The translations under genes were made by a program, and so were the position numbers. Below are positions 53,726-61,891 of a stretch of 64,000 nt of DNA, one piece after another (the stretch's first letter is position 1; each line of letters begins with the position of its first letter). The notes beneath the pieces are model-generated. The model was not told the origin of the DNA. It ran no database searches and saw only the letters and a list, made by a program, of their open reading frames with translations. Origin of the DNA: Dysgonomonas sp. BGC7. Its GTDB lineage: Bacteria > Bacteroidota > Bacteroidia > Bacteroidales > Dysgonomonadaceae. Location: the NCBI RefSeq assembly GCF_001261735.1, contig NZ_CVRP01000007.1, positions 511,711 to 575,710 on the forward strand, read 5' to 3'.

Positions 53726-55453
53726 ATGAAAAATAGACTTTTTTTGTTTTTTGCTATTTCAGCAGTAAGCTTGTCTTCTTTGGCTCAGGTACAAAATACT
53801 CCCGATAAAGATAAGCAACAGCATTATTTTGATATTAATAAGAATATAGAGATTTTTAATTCGGTGCTACGCGAAATGGATATGTTCTATGTAGATAGTG
53901 TTGATATAAATAAAACAGTCCGTAGTGGTATAGATAATATGCTGAATACGTTAGACCCCTATACCGTGTATTTTAATAAGGACGATATGAAAGAATTCAG
54001 CACTCAGATAACAGGTGAGTATGCGGGAATCGGATCGGGTATAGCGTATAAAGACGAAAAAATCGCAATAACAGAGCCTTTTGAAGGTAAGCCCGCAGAT
54101 AAAGCGGGTCTTAAAGCTGGTGATTATATCCTCGAGATAGACGGTAAGGATATGACAAAATGCGAAAAAGTAGAAGGTGAAGCATACGGTCGCACATTGA
54201 GCAACTATGTTAGTTCCAATCTGAAAGGGCAACCGGGCACTACAATAACTATCAAGGTAGAGCGTCCGGGCGAGAAAAAACCTTTGGAGCTGAAGGTCGT
54301 ACGCGAAAAAATTTCAATAGATCCTATACAATATTATGGATTGATAAATCCTACGACCGGTTATATTAATTTCAACAGCTTTACGGATAAAAGTGCAATG
54401 GATGTAAAAAATGCTTTCCTTGACTTGAAAAAACAAGGAATAACATCCTTAATTTTCGATCTTCGCCAAAATGGAGGAGGTGTATTGGAAGAAGCTGTCC
54501 AAATCGTAAACATGTTTGTGCCGAAAGGTAAAGTGGTATTGTCTACTAAGGGTAAACTAAAACAGTGGGATAGAACATATCGTACCACGCTGGAGCCTAT
54601 CGATACAGATATTCCTATTGCAGTCCTTATCGACAGAGGTTCTGCTTCCGCCTCGGAGATAGTTGCAGGTGCTTTGCAAGATATGGACAGGGCTATCTTG
54701 GTTGGCGAACGTACATTCGGAAAAGGCCTTGTACAATCTCCTCGCGAAATACCATATGGAGGTGGACTAAAAGTGACCACTTCTAAATATTATATACCAA
54801 GCGGCAGATGTATACAGGCGATCGACTATTCGCACCGTAATGCGGATGGAAGTGTTGGTCGTATACCTGATAGTCTTACTACAGTATTCCATACAGCAAT
54901 AGGACGTCCGGTGAGAGATGGAGGAGGAGTATCTCCCGATTTTACATTAGAAGAAAAGAAATCTCCGACTATAACCTATTATCTGTCGAACCAATTTATT
55001 CTTTTCGATTGGGTAACAGGATGGGCTGCAAAACATAAGAAAATATCTCCGGCAGAAGCCTTTAGTATCACCGATGAAGATTATGAAGATTTCAAAGCTT
55101 ATGTGAAGTCAAAAGATTTCAAATATGACCGTATGAGTGAAAAATCAATGGCTTCTTTGAAAGAAGTTATGGAATTTGAAGGATTTATGAAATCTGCTGA
55201 CGAAGAGTTTAAGGCATTGGAGGCTAAACTGGTGCCCGATCTAGATCGGGATCTTGACACCTTTAAAGATGATATTGTTAAACTAATTAATTCGGAAGTA
55301 CTAAAACGATATTATTATCAAAAAGGTCAGTTTGCTTATGTGCTCAAAGACGATCAGGAAGTAAATAAAGCAGTGGAAATATTGAGTAATAACGATCTGT
55401 ACAATAAGACTCTGTCTGCTCCCGAAGAAAAACCGGTTGCTGTAGAACTGTAA
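53726..55453 (+). CDS. S41 family carboxy-terminal processing protease
   Basis: 575 residues with signal peptide ending near SLAQ (21). A PDZ domain covers about 95-190. The catalytic domain follows, with Ser308 in GSASASE and Lys333 in GKGLVQ; the 25-residue spacing is that of the Prc/CtpA Ser-Lys dyad. The final 150 residues form an extra helical region. It cleaves periplasmic proteins near their C-termini. It stands alone between two long intergenic regions. Confidence 0.92.
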   Translation: MKNRLFLFFAISAVSLSSLAQVQNTPDKDKQQHYFDINKNIEIFNSVLREMDMFYVDSVDINKTVRSGIDNMLNTLDPYTVYFNKDDMKEFSTQITGEYAGIGSGIAYKDEKIAITEPFEGKPADKAGLKAGDYILEIDGKDMTKCEKVEGEAYGRTLSNYVSSNLKGQPGTTITIKVERPGEKKPLELKVVREKISIDPIQYYGLINPTTGYINFNSFTDKSAMDVKNAFLDLKKQGITSLIFDLRQNGGGVLEEAVQIVNMFVPKGKVVLSTKGKLKQWDRTYRTTLEPIDTDIPIAVLIDRGSASASEIVAGALQDMDRAILVGERTFGKGLVQSPREIPYGGGLKVTTSKYYIPSGRCIQAIDYSHRNADGSVGRIPDSLTTVFHTAIGRPVRDGGGVSPDFTLEEKKSPTITYYLSNQFILFDWVTGWAAKHKKISPAEAFSITDEDYEDFKAYVKSKDFKYDRMSEKSMASLKEVMEFEGFMKSADEEFKALEAKLVPDLDRDLDTFKDDIVKLINSEVLKRYYYQKGQFAYVLKDDQEVNKAVEILSNNDLYNKTLSAPEEKPVAVEL

Positions 55454-55759
55454 ATAAGAGATCCTTTATAGAATCCTTTAATCTGTCTCTGTAGTTCTAA
55501 TTACCTTTAAATTATCACCTTATTAGATAATTTTGCTTGTTGGCGTGCAACAATCCGACTAAAATATTATCTTTGTTGTCTTATTTGCATCGAGGATCGG
55601 GAAATGATAAAACTACAAGTTGAAATTCATATACCTCATAAGATCACTATATGATAGTGAATACCTTTTCTAACCGATATATTTGTAATAAAAGGATCAA
55701 TAAAAATACAAAGAGAAGTTTTTCTTCCTATAATTAAAGATTATAAGCTAAAATAAAAA
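55454..55759 (+). promoter_or_regulatory. 306-bp gap with a putative promoter for the DUF4290-rimM unit
   Basis: TATCTTTG at 55568-55575 matches TAnnTTTG. It would give a leader of about 180 nt before the DUF4290 start. No -33 TTTG is found at the usual distance, and no riboswitch-like structure or repeat is evident in the leader. A weak terminator for the protease gene could not be identified. Confidence 0.4.
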
Positions 55760-56365
55760 ATGGAATATAATACCCAATTAAAAAAACTGGCTTTACCTGA
55801 ATATGGACGAAATATCCAAAATATGGTGGACTATTGCCTAACTATCTCAGACAGAGACGACCGTAAGCGATGTGCCAATACTGTTATAAATATTATGGGA
55901 AACATGTTTCCTCATCTTCGCGATGTAAATGACTTTAAGCATATCCTATGGGATCATTTGGCTATAATGGCTGACTTTAAGTTGGATATAGACTATCCTT
56001 ATGAAATAGTGAGAAAAGAAGATCTTTACTCTAAACCGGGCAAAATAGAATATAGCCGCCCAGATATGGAATACCGTCATTATGGAAAAACATTGGAGAA
56101 GATGGCTAAAATGGCAGTTGACATAGAAGATCCGAAAGAAAAAGAACAGTTTATCCTATTGGTGGCTACTCATATGAAAAAATCGTATATTCAATGGAAT
56201 AAAGATGTAGACGATCAGAAGATATTTATAGATTTGTTCGACTTGTCGGGGCGTAAGATAGATATACGAAATTCTAATATCAAGTTGCCGGAAATGAAAG
56301 ATTTAGGGCAACGGAATAATAACAATAACAACGGCGGGAAGAAAAACCAGCAAAAAAAGAAATAG
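55760..56365 (+). CDS. DUF4290 domain-containing protein
   Basis: 201 residues; helical, no signal peptide. MEYNTQLKKLALPEYGRNIQNMV is the start of DUF4290, a family limited to Bacteroidota that often sits near murA and rimM. The C-terminal tail is low-complexity (Asn run followed by Lys/Gln-rich residues, about 183-201). Function unknown; the conserved position 12 bp before rimM suggests a role around ribosome assembly or growth. Confidence 0.92.
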   Translation: MEYNTQLKKLALPEYGRNIQNMVDYCLTISDRDDRKRCANTVINIMGNMFPHLRDVNDFKHILWDHLAIMADFKLDIDYPYEIVRKEDLYSKPGKIEYSRPDMEYRHYGKTLEKMAKMAVDIEDPKEKEQFILLVATHMKKSYIQWNKDVDDQKIFIDLFDLSGRKIDIRNSNIKLPEMKDLGQRNNNNNNGGKKNQQKKK

Positions 56366-56377
56366 TTTTCTGCAATT

Positions 56378-56893
56378 ATGATTAAAGAAAACGAAATATT
56401 TAAAATAGGTAAGCTTATCAAGCCTCATGGAATAAAAGGCGAGATAAGTTTTGCTTTTGAGAACGATGTGTTCGACAAAGTAGATTGCCCATATCTTATT
56501 TGTCGTATCGATGGAATTTTCGTTCCGTTTTTTGTAGAAGAGTACCGTTTCAAGGGTAAAGATACAGCATTGCTCACCTTCGAGGATGTAGACAGTGATG
56601 AGAAGGCTCAACGGATGTCGGGACTTGAGGTTTATTTTCCCCGCAAATATTATGAAGGAAATCACGAAGAGGACATCGAATATTCATGGAACTTCTTCAT
56701 CGGTTTTAAAGTATTTGATGAAAATGCAGGAGAATTGGGCATAATAGAAGAAGTAGATGAAAAGACTATTAATACTCTTTTTCTGATAAAAGGAGAAGAA
56801 GATATTATTGTTCCTGCTACAGAAGACTTTATCACAAAAATTGACGCAAAGAAAAAACTGTTGTATTTAAATCTGCCTGAGGGGTTGATCTGA
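56378..56893 (+). CDS. rimM: Ribosome maturation factor RimM
   Basis: 171 residues: N-terminal RimM beta-barrel (about 7-90, IGKLIKPHGIKGEISF at the start) and a C-terminal PRC-barrel (about 98-171). It binds S19 and helps 30S head maturation. The usual neighbours rpsP and trmD are absent; instead DUF4290 precedes it, as commonly seen in Bacteroidota. Confidence 0.94.
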   Translation: MIKENEIFKIGKLIKPHGIKGEISFAFENDVFDKVDCPYLICRIDGIFVPFFVEEYRFKGKDTALLTFEDVDSDEKAQRMSGLEVYFPRKYYEGNHEEDIEYSWNFFIGFKVFDENAGELGIIEEVDEKTINTLFLIKGEEDIIVPATEDFITKIDAKKKLLYLNLPEGLI

Positions 56894-56894
56894 A

Positions 56895-57593
56895 ATGACC
56901 GTAAAGAATATACAAAACGAATTGGAGTTATGTTCCTCTTCCGAAAAAAAGAACTTCCTACCATACTTTTTCAAAACAGGTAAGGGGCAATATGGCGAAG
57001 GAGATAAATTCCTTGGTGTTGTAGTACCCGATACCAGAAAAATAGCAAAGAAAAATAAAGACCTCCCTTTCTCCGAAATAAGAGCGCTTCTTCGCAGTGA
57101 ATATCATGAATGCCGGCTTTGTGCTTTGCTAATATTAGTAGAACGGTTTAAAAAAGCTAATGAAAAGGATCGTTCCGATATTTTTGAGTTTTACCTGAAT
57201 AATACGACTCGCATAAATAATTGGGATCTTGTAGACCTTAGTGCAAAAGATATAGTTGGCGAATATCTTGTCGATAAAGATAGAGCTGTGCTTTACCGTT
57301 TAGCTGATAGTGACCTGCTTTGGGATCAGCGTATAGCTGTAGTGTCTACTTTTGCTTTTATCCGCCGCGGCGATTTGGACGATATATTTGTTCTGTCTGA
57401 AAAATTGTTACATCACAAACACGATCTGATGCATAAAGCAATGGGGTGGATGTTGAGAGAAGCCGGTAAAAAAAATAAAAACAGATTATGTAGCTTTCTC
57501 GATTTGTATCATAAAAAAATGCCTAGAACAATGCTACGTTATTCTATAGAAAAATTTACGGAAGAAGAGCGTACCTTTTATATGAAAAAATGA
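56895..57593 (+). CDS. DNA alkylation repair protein (AlkD-like)
   Basis: 232 residues, all helical HEAT-like repeats. GVVVPDTRKIAKK (about 34-46), WDLVDLSA and WDQRIAVVSTFAFIRRGD (about 135-152) match the AlkD/AlkC-like glycosylase family, which removes positively charged alkyl bases without flipping. Start follows the rimM stop by one base; its stop overlaps the M16 start by ATGA. It therefore sits in a coupled run rimM-alkD-M16. Confidence 0.9.
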   Translation: MTVKNIQNELELCSSSEKKNFLPYFFKTGKGQYGEGDKFLGVVVPDTRKIAKKNKDLPFSEIRALLRSEYHECRLCALLILVERFKKANEKDRSDIFEFYLNNTTRINNWDLVDLSAKDIVGEYLVDKDRAVLYRLADSDLLWDQRIAVVSTFAFIRRGDLDDIFVLSEKLLHHKHDLMHKAMGWMLREAGKKNKNRLCSFLDLYHKKMPRTMLRYSIEKFTEEERTFYMKK

Positions 57594-58813
57594 TGAATTA
57601 CCTTTCTCATACATTGACAAACGGCTTGCGGCTTGTACATAAGCCAATGGCAGGCAATGTCTCTTACTGCGGATTTATTGTAAATGCAGGAACTCGTGAC
57701 GAGAATGATGATGAACATGGTATGGCTCACTTTGTGGAGCATATGCTGTTCAAAGGAACTGCAAATCGCAGGTCGCATAATATAATAAGCAGAATAGAAA
57801 ATGTAGGTGGTGATCTGAATGCCTATACTAACAAGGAAGAGACTGTAATATACTCTGCCTTTTTGGAAGAACATTTTGCCCGGGCGTTCGAATTGTTATC
57901 CGATATCACATTTCACTCTCTTTTTCCTCAACGCGAAATAGACAAAGAAGTTGAGGTTATCATAGACGAAATACATTCTTATGAAGATAATCCCGCTGAA
58001 CTGATTTTCGATGAATTTGAAAATATTGTTTTCGAAGGTTCACAATTAGGGCATAATATACTTGGAGAACCTGATTTACTTTTAGATTTTGATACGGAGA
58101 AGGCTTTTAGATTTGTAAATAAACATTATGTTCCTTCCAATGTAGTGTTCTTCTCTCTAGGCAATACCGATTTTAAGAAAATAATATATCTTGCGGAGAA
58201 ATATATTTCAAACTTGCCTCTCACAGTCTATGATAGTAAGAGGATAGCTCCTATTGAAATTACTCCTATACTTAAGAAAGAGAATAAAGATACATCGCAG
58301 GTTCATGCGCTGATAGGATGTCGTTCCTATTCTTTGCATAATCCAAAGCGTAAAGTTCTGCATTTACTTAATAATATATTGGGAGGGCCGGGGATGAATA
58401 GCCGGCTAAATCTGTCGTTGAGAGAGAAGCATGGATATGTGTATAGTGTCGACTCTACGATGACTGCTTACAGTGATACGGGAATTATGTCTATCTACTT
58501 TGGCTGCGATAAACGGAATGCCAACAAATGTCTTGATTTAGTGTATAAGGAATTGAAAAAAATAAGGACGGAAACACTTACAACAATACAGTTGTCGAGA
58601 GCCAAAAAGCAATTGATGGGACAAATAGGGGTGATGAATGATAATCACGAGAATATGGCTTTAGCTTTAGGTAAAAGTATTCTTTGTCACAATCATTTCA
58701 ATTCGATGGAGGAAACTTTTGCTAAGATAGAAGCTATTACAGCCTCAGAAATTCAAGATGTTGCAAATGAAATTTTTGACGAAAAGAGGCTGTTTAGTTT
58801 ATTATATAATTAA
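57590..58813 (+). CDS. M16 family zinc metallopeptidase
   Basis: 407 residues, a single-chain M16B-type (processing-peptidase-like) protein. The inverted zinc motif HFVEH is at 47-51 (H47, E50, H51), with the third acidic ligand in the EVEVIIDEIHSYED region (about 122-135). The C-terminal half has the second fold with the MGPGMNSRL-like loop GGPGMNSRLNLSLREKHGY. No signal peptide, so it is cytosolic. Function probably peptide turnover. Translation is coupled to the AlkD-like gene. Confidence 0.92.
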   Translation: MMNYLSHTLTNGLRLVHKPMAGNVSYCGFIVNAGTRDENDDEHGMAHFVEHMLFKGTANRRSHNIISRIENVGGDLNAYTNKEETVIYSAFLEEHFARAFELLSDITFHSLFPQREIDKEVEVIIDEIHSYEDNPAELIFDEFENIVFEGSQLGHNILGEPDLLLDFDTEKAFRFVNKHYVPSNVVFFSLGNTDFKKIIYLAEKYISNLPLTVYDSKRIAPIEITPILKKENKDTSQVHALIGCRSYSLHNPKRKVLHLLNNILGGPGMNSRLNLSLREKHGYVYSVDSTMTAYSDTGIMSIYFGCDKRNANKCLDLVYKELKKIRTETLTTIQLSRAKKQLMGQIGVMNDNHENMALALGKSILCHNHFNSMEETFAKIEAITASEIQDVANEIFDEKRLFSLLYN

Positions 58814-58819
58814 TTATTT

Positions 58820-58827
58820 TAACTTTG
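58820..58827 (+). promoter_or_regulatory. Putative -7 box for the barrel protein gene
   Basis: TAACTTTG matches TAnnTTTG, 18 bp before ATG 58846. It overlaps the upstream TTG at 58825, which argues that translation begins at the ATG. Confidence 0.5.
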
Positions 58828-58845
58828 CATCACAGATCCGACTTT

Positions 58846-59544
58846 ATGAAAACAGCATTTAAAATATTTCTGCTAACAGTTTTACTTCTTTTTGTGTTCA
58901 CCGATAGCTATGCTCAACGTGAAAGAAGAAGGTTTACTTCCGATATACATCTTGGACTCAATCTTGCCGAAATGGATATTCAGGGAGGTAATATGTATAA
59001 AGAGCCTAAGGTAGGGTTGCAGTTTGGTGCGAATCTTAATTTTAAAGTTATAAGGAATTTCCAGATCCAGACCGGCCTTTTTGTTACCAAGAGAGGGCTT
59101 CGTCAACATATAATAGATAAAAAAGTAGATCAAGGTGCAAATGTAATGTATGTAGGAGATACATTGAGAGTTAAAACAGCAAACTATATACAGGTTCCTT
59201 TGTGTATAGGTTATGAATTGTATCTAACAAAAACGTTTGCCTTCAATATTAATGTCGGGGTATATGGCGCCTACGGGTTTAAAGGTAAAAGTACCGAGGA
59301 AGGTTTCCTCACAACTCACAGAGATGGTGCTGTTATAACTTCTACTGTAACAGAAAATGAAACAGAAACTTTTGGACTGACACGCTGGAGACGTTTCGAC
59401 TATGGAGGTATTGCTAAGGTTGGTTTTATATATGATATTTATACTATCAACTTTGGGTATGAATATGGTATGTATAACGTTGCAGATAGCGGAGCTGATA
59501 TGAAAAATCGTAATATGACAGTCTCTTTAGGTTTCCGTTTTTAG
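58846..59544 (+). CDS. Outer membrane beta-barrel protein (PorT-like family)
   Basis: 232 residues from ATG 58846; the earlier TTG (58825) lies inside the promoter. A signal peptide ends near SYAQ. The rest is a small barrel of alternating strands (FQIQTGLFVTKRG, YIQVPLCIGYEL, INFGYEYGMYNV) ending in GFRF, the expected C-terminal Phe. Members include PorT of the T9SS, but this is a wide family and I would not assign that role. Confidence 0.8.
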   Translation: MKTAFKIFLLTVLLLFVFTDSYAQRERRRFTSDIHLGLNLAEMDIQGGNMYKEPKVGLQFGANLNFKVIRNFQIQTGLFVTKRGLRQHIIDKKVDQGANVMYVGDTLRVKTANYIQVPLCIGYELYLTKTFAFNINVGVYGAYGFKGKSTEEGFLTTHRDGAVITSTVTENETETFGLTRWRRFDYGGIAKVGFIYDIYTINFGYEYGMYNVADSGADMKNRNMTVSLGFRF

Positions 59545-59561
59545 AATTGTATAGATAATAT

Positions 59562-59597
59562 AAAAAAGGAGGATTACTCGAGTAATTCTCCTTTTTT
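59562..59597. terminator. Bidirectional terminator after the barrel gene
   Basis: A 17-bp stem with one G-T pair (arms 59562-59578 and 59581-59597) and a 2-nt loop, flanked by A and T runs. It separates the barrel gene from the convergent uptake operon. Confidence 0.88.
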
Positions 59598-59603
59598 GTT
59601 TTA

Positions 59604-60740
59604 TTAGTCTAATTTCTTGTAATACCTCAACTGGTAATCTTTGAATAAGTCCGGATGAAATATTGCAGCGAAATCTTTTAGTATATAGTCGGGATGTATA
59701 GCCAAATCTTCATAATAAGTCGAATATGTAGTATTACATCCATATATCTTTTTGTCCTTAAAGGCCTTGAAGTGAGAGTATGGTTTGTATTCCTTCATTA
59801 AGCCCTCGTATGTGAGGTCTTCAGGTGAAAAATAGCGTATAATCCATATATCCCCTTCTCCGGCTTTGTCGAGTACAGCCTCGAACGACAGAGGAAGAAA
59901 TGTGGTAGAGTTGTCCTCCTTCCATATGTATGCCCCTCCGGCATCGGCAAGCATATTTGCCATGTAGCTCTTTCCTCCGGGCATATTCCAACTACCCATA
60001 TACCGCATATCGGTAAATACAGAAGGCTGATTGGCTACAGAAGATGATTGAGTTTTTATTTCATTATAGTTCTTTTCTGTAATGGTAAACAGAGAATCGG
60101 CAAGTTGTTCTTTTCCTATAAAGAGAGAGTAGAAACGTATCCATTCAGCCCTTCCTAGCGGATGAGGTTCTGTATAGTCGGGAATTTCTATAATAGGTAT
60201 TTTTGTTTTTTCTACATTGCCATATGTTTGCCCAACGATAGGTGAGGCCATTATTGCTTCGGGCGAGAGTAATATCAGTTTTTCTATATCCGGCTTTGCA
60301 GCACTGCCCAAGTCATTGATCGTTCCATCTGCAATTCCTTTCTTCACATCTTTCAGATTTATGTACTGAGGTTCGAATACTCCTTTTATTATGCCGGCGA
60401 CTTCCAGTTCTGCAAGAGTAGAACATTGCAGGGTGTTATATGCTGCAACAGTTTTTATAGGAACTTTTATAACTGTTCCTTGCGGAAGGTTTTGAGGTAC
60501 ATCTTTATTTCTGTCTATCAGGATATACTTTTGAAGTAGTTTTGTAGTATCCCAAGGGTTGACTACTGAAACTTCTGTATATTCTGCATGTTTCTCTACC
60601 TGAAATCCTTTGGCATAATGGATCGTATAGCTGCCGGATTGCACGTTTTCTCCATTTTGCCCGGCAGGCTTGTGAGTACACCCTGCCACGGCAAAAAGAA
60701 GAAAAGTAATGAATAATATATATGAATATAATGTTTTCAT
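59604..60740 (-). CDS. ABC-type substrate-binding lipoprotein (BtuF/FepB-like)
   Basis: 378 residues, lipobox AGC near residue 21. Two alpha/beta lobes of the metal-chelate/cobalamin binding class with a long connecting helix: VAAYNTLQCSTLAELEVAGII opens lobe 1, EKLILLSPEAIMASP and TKIPIIEIPDYTEPHPLGRAEW are typical of this class, and the second lobe ends in HPDYILKDFAAIFHP. It takes a ligand from the outer-membrane transporter to an ABC importer whose genes are not in the window. It is third in the operon after the TonB receptor and the propeller protein; with those two, cobalamin is the favoured ligand, iron chelates the alternative. Confidence 0.85.
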   Translation of the reverse strand: MKTLYSYILFITFLLFAVAGCTHKPAGQNGENVQSGSYTIHYAKGFQVEKHAEYTEVSVVNPWDTTKLLQKYILIDRNKDVPQNLPQGTVIKVPIKTVAAYNTLQCSTLAELEVAGIIKGVFEPQYINLKDVKKGIADGTINDLGSAAKPDIEKLILLSPEAIMASPIVGQTYGNVEKTKIPIIEIPDYTEPHPLGRAEWIRFYSLFIGKEQLADSLFTITEKNYNEIKTQSSSVANQPSVFTDMRYMGSWNMPGGKSYMANMLADAGGAYIWKEDNSTTFLPLSFEAVLDKAGEGDIWIIRYFSPEDLTYEGLMKEYKPYSHFKAFKDKKIYGCNTTYSTYYEDLAIHPDYILKDFAAIFHPDLFKDYQLRYYKKLD

Positions 60741-60751
60741 CTGTTTATATC

Positions 60752-61852
60752 TTATTTTGTTCCGGTAAGGAAGTAAGCGCCCATTGGGTAATATCCTCCT
60801 GTCGCAAATTGATCGATAAGCTTGCCTTCTGCCGAAAATACATACATCTTACCTTTGTTCTGATAATCGCCTGTACCTAAATATATATAACCTGTAGCCG
60901 GATCAACTTTGATGGAATTTCCGGGTGCAGATATGGTAGTACCATCAGTAATAAATGATTTGTTGACTAACTCGCCTTTCTTTATATCGTAATAAGAAAG
61001 AGTTGTAGAAGCAGGATTAGTATTATAATCCACTTTCACTAATAGTAGTTTGTCTCCGTTTATTGCCATCATAGATGCAACATCTTCTCCTATTTTAGTT
61101 GCCTGATTGTTTGTTGCATTTATTTTGTATAGTGTAGAAGATGTACTTCCCCAAATACCCAATGGAATAACAAAGATATTCCCCGATTTGTCACTTGTTA
61201 TTGCAGCAGGATTGTCATCTACAGTAATTTCTGTTTTTTGTGCACTGAAATTGTTCAGGTCAAGAATAGATACAGTTTTATTTCCCGTTCTCGAATTGGT
61301 TACATATAGCTTATCATTTACTACAGTCATTTCTTCTGTAAAAGTACCGGCTTTCACTCTGTCCATATTCATTGTTGTAGTATCAATACGGAGAATATAC
61401 CCGGCTTCGGTACTCACATATACTTTACCTTTGTGAGTAACTATCGAACGAGGTTTTAATGGTTGTTTTGATTCATTTTCAGGAGATATGATAGAATCCC
61501 GTTGAGGTACTAGCTTGGCTTTACGGTCAGTAATGTATATCTTGTTAGAATTTGTTGCTGTAATATACATTTTCGATCCATATATAACGATGTCCTGTGC
61601 AATATCGCCAAGAGATAAGTCGTCATTTTGTTTTGAAAATATATTTTCTGTTACTTTCTTTGTGTCTACATCATAGTACGACAAAGTTCCATCAATTGAA
61701 CCCATTATTCCTGAATTTAAGAGATATATACCTGTGGTTTTTATTTCCGGCTCTACGTATATTATATCATCATCGTCTGAATCACAAGATATAAATGGTA
61801 AAGCAAAAATGCTTACTAATAATACTTTTAATAAATACTTTTTCATCTTCAA
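60752..61852 (-). CDS. YncE/DUF5074-like beta-propeller surface lipoprotein (BtuG-like)
   Basis: 366 residues, lipobox FISC (Cys near 23) followed by an Asp run (DSDDDD), a pattern close to Bacteroidetes surface-export signals. The body is a seven-bladed-type propeller with repeats such as KMYITATNSNKIYI, KVYVSTEAGYILRI and KLYVTNSRTGNKTVSI. In Bacteroides, a lipoprotein of this kind next to BtuB (BtuG) binds cobalamin with very high affinity at the cell surface. The assignment here rests on gene order and fold, not on ligand residues. It lies 39 bp after the TonB receptor gene. Confidence 0.78.
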   Translation of the reverse strand: MKMKKYLLKVLLVSIFALPFISCDSDDDDIIYVEPEIKTTGIYLLNSGIMGSIDGTLSYYDVDTKKVTENIFSKQNDDLSLGDIAQDIVIYGSKMYITATNSNKIYITDRKAKLVPQRDSIISPENESKQPLKPRSIVTHKGKVYVSTEAGYILRIDTTTMNMDRVKAGTFTEEMTVVNDKLYVTNSRTGNKTVSILDLNNFSAQKTEITVDDNPAAITSDKSGNIFVIPLGIWGSTSSTLYKINATNNQATKIGEDVASMMAINGDKLLLVKVDYNTNPASTTLSYYDIKKGELVNKSFITDGTTISAPGNSIKVDPATGYIYLGTGDYQNKGKMYVFSAEGKLIDQFATGGYYPMGAYFLTGTK

Positions 61853-61891
61853 TTATTTTTATAATTTATTTAATTCTCAAATTAACTCTTT

